This document shows, piece by piece, positions 61,874 through 64,000 of a stretch of 64,000 nucleotides of DNA (within the stretch, counting starts at the first letter, position 1; each line of letters begins with the position of its first letter). The DNA comes from Watersipora subatra. Taxonomy: Eukaryota > Bryozoa > Gymnolaemata > Cheilostomatida > Watersiporidae. The DNA lies in NCBI RefSeq assembly GCF_963576615.1, contig NC_088708.1, forward strand, positions 49,587,196-49,651,195, read 5' to 3'. Made by a program: the position numbers and the translations under genes. The notes under the pieces were generated by a model. It was not told the origin of the DNA. It worked only from the letters and a program-made list of their open reading frames with translations, and did not search any database.

Positions 61874-62677
61874 CTAAATGGCTACTTCTGTATCATAAAT
61901 GTTTTATCATATTATTTTCCTTTTGTCATTGCATTTGTTTGTAATTTTAGTTTGAATATTCTCCTCTGTACATTAACATTCATCAATTATTCTGACAATT
62001 GGTGACACAGCTTTATTGTCTATTTTGCTTTTCATATTTTGTATTTATAAATATATTTCTTTTCATTTAATATTCATTCTTGAATCTTTAGCAAAATTTT
62101 TATATCGCAAAAATTATGAAACAGTAGGTTTGTGGCTACAGCAAATCTAAGTTTCTGAGATGGTAAAATATATGATACATTCAAATTGTAGCACCTTATT
62201 GATAATCTAGTGAATAAGGAAATAGACATTCAAACGAAATGATGCCTTTCAAAACATTTTCCTTTGTTTAAATTTGCTTGATGTATTATTGCTAATTGGG
62301 ATCAGAGCTTAATGAAGTACCGTAAACTGGGGCTACTTTGAACAATTTTGCATTTCAACCGCAGCTACCGTGCAAGTACTGCAAGCCCCACACAATCATT
62401 TGTGCCCAGTATTGGGGCTGTGGTTGGTAGAAGCCATTAAGTTGATCAGCAACATTCAACAATCATTGCTTGTTAAGCTATGAGATAAATCATGTGTTCA
62501 AGGTAGCCCCTGGCGCGGGGCTACTTTGAATAGGTCTAAAAATCGTTCAAATTAATGCAAAACACGAGTGAAAAGTTATTAAAACATTTTATTTCATTAT
62601 TATTATTGCCTGGAAACAAACACAATGTGCAATTCATTCAATCAATGGCGAGTGGGTTTATGGCCCGTTTTTGGGCC
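61874..62677. other. 3' flank of SERINC and distal part of the transposase remnant
   Basis: It contains the SERINC 3' UTR with no clear AATAAA. From about 62325, GGGGCTACTTTGAA occurs twice (about 62333 and 62518) and a related GGGGGTACTTTGAA occurs at about 63933, probably belonging to the pogo-like element. Boundaries are not resolved. Confidence 0.4.
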
Positions 62678-63781
62678 TCATCGGTTTTCTATATCAGGGA
62701 AAGATATGACCCCTCGATTATTTAACACAATGTAGCCAATGTTGGCACTCACTATCTCTGACCAATTGTGGTGTAATATGTCTGCAGTATTAGGCCATCG
62801 CCATCCTGCCCTTTTGCATTTTATCATGCTGTTGATGGTGGCCCCATCTTCATCTACCTCCAGTACTTTGCTAGGATAAAACTCCCCTTTTTATTTGAAT
62901 ATAGCAAACACCCCTTCTTTAACCTCGGTCCTGTTAACCCCTAATCCTCAAAATTTATCACCGTCTCAGTTATCTCCGGCTCATCAGTGTTATCTTCAGC
63001 ATCACCATCAATAACTGGCATCTCTGTTTCTTCATCTTCGTCTAGTTGTTGCGAGGGTCCTAAATAATAAGTTGTCCACAACTCTTTGGCCTTGTAGACT
63101 ACATAGGGTAGTAGGAGGTTCCCATTAGCATCTCCACAGTGCATCAGAGAAATGCTGGTTTTGGAGCTCTCTTTCACTCTCTTTGCATGTTTCAAACCCC
63201 TCTTAAAGACACATTTTTTTACCCCTGGATCATCGCTCAAATTGGTTTCGTCATAATTGAAGATGTTGGAAGGGGAGGGAATCCAGCTTCTCTAAGAGTA
63301 CTCTCCAAGTTGTTAAAACATTGCCTGACTTCTTCTGCACTCACTCTAGCTCTGGAACATTTGGTGTTTTAGCATGTTCTTGTGCAATGTTTGTCTTTGT
63401 GCCTTGTGATGAATGACTTTACCCAGTCAGTTGACGGAAGGCTGCTCTGGAAACAGTTGACGACCCTTCCGGTAACAGTGAGATATGTACGCACAAGTAC
63501 TCTGATGTCCATCATATCAAATGGGAAACCCCATTCTGATACTTTAATGATATGATTGGTGAATGCTTGCTCCTGGATGGTGAAAGCGAGTTGACCCCCT
63601 GGAGATTTTGGGTGTTTTTGGCGTGATTTATGAGACAAAGTCTCCAGTGATATCCCATAATGCATGCTTGCAGCTCTTAAAGACATAGATCCACTTTTCA
63701 TGCAATCTAAAGCCTTCTTGAGAGTTTCGGCATCAAACTGTATTTCCGAGCATCTGGCGCTCTCTTGTAGGTTTGCACCAT
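62678..63781 (-). pseudogene. Pogo-like (CENP-B/jerky-type) DDE transposase, broken, catalytic core deleted
   Basis: On the minus strand MVQTYKR (ATG at 63781) leads, after a frameshift near 63735, into a psq-type helix-turn-helix (DAETLKKALDCMKSGSMSLR, HYGISLETL). A CENP-B-like domain follows (GFPFDMMDIRVLV, TDWVKSFITRHK). An in-frame TAA near 63370 and a frameshift near 63285 precede NYDETNLSDDPGVKK, which carries the first catalytic Asp, and ISLMHCGDANGNLLLPYVVY. From there the frame jumps to an acidic tail and ends with INSMIKCKRAGWRWPN. The central region with the second Asp is missing. It is a dead remnant, and I found no terminal inverted repeats within the window. Confidence 0.8.
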
Positions 63782-64000
63782 GGTAATGATTGTTTCAGAA
63801 CACTGTAAATGAGAAGCAAATGACCAAATAAGTTTTTGACATCAATCTAGGGTAGATTTTAATAGGTTTATACAATGTTCAGCTATCAACAAATAAAATA
63901 CTAGTGTTTCTGGGCTTCAAATGCACACATGGGGGTACTTTGAATGGTGTTCAAATTAAGCCCGTGTAGGCAGGCCTGCCAACCCAACAGTGAGGCAATG

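Overview
This is an AT-rich, intron-rich animal nuclear genome window. Three spliced metazoan genes can be read with consistent splice phases, and most of the remaining DNA is transposon-derived. The long introns, tRNA-related SINEs, MITEs and an APE-type LINE with a C-terminal C2H2 finger suggest a marine invertebrate, probably a lophotrochozoan. That placement is inference; nothing here fixes the species.

Layout. 1-8391: intergenic or 5' intron sequence with repeats and no recognised gene. 8392-29085 (+): ten exons of a KIAA2013 (DUF2152) homologue, a single-pass membrane protein whose first ~100 codons lie outside what I can identify. Its introns hold a reverse-oriented LINE (9913-13131), a 335-bp purine tract, SINE-like repeats, a 2.4-kb foldback element, an inverted copy of one of its own exons, a Tigger-like MITE, minisatellites and a hAT MITE. 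29372-40132 (-): ten coding exons of a BICRA/GLTSCR1-family protein (1207 codons from its main ATG, perhaps 12 more from an upstream exon at 42563-42595). It converges tail-to-tail with the KIAA2013 homologue, the stop codons being 286 bp apart. A second 3.0-kb copy of the foldback element sits in its last intron. 45638-61873 (+): nine exons of a complete 469-residue SERINC membrane protein, with five candidate MITEs and several perfect palindromes in its introns or 5' flank. 62678-63781 (-): a decayed pogo-like transposase that has lost its catalytic core.

The genes look like an ordinary housekeeping neighbourhood (ncBAF chromatin remodelling, lipid scrambling membrane protein, uncharacterised membrane protein) and not a functional cluster. 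The unusual content is in the mobile DNA. Two copies of a foldback element have exact 8-bp target duplications, a TGGAAA-rich minisatellite confined to one arm and three nested perfect hairpins. A KIAA2013 exon was copied in inverse orientation and is flanked by an 18-bp direct repeat. There is also a 40-bp perfect palindrome. All splice models were made by eye from GT/AG sites, reading phase and family resemblance.
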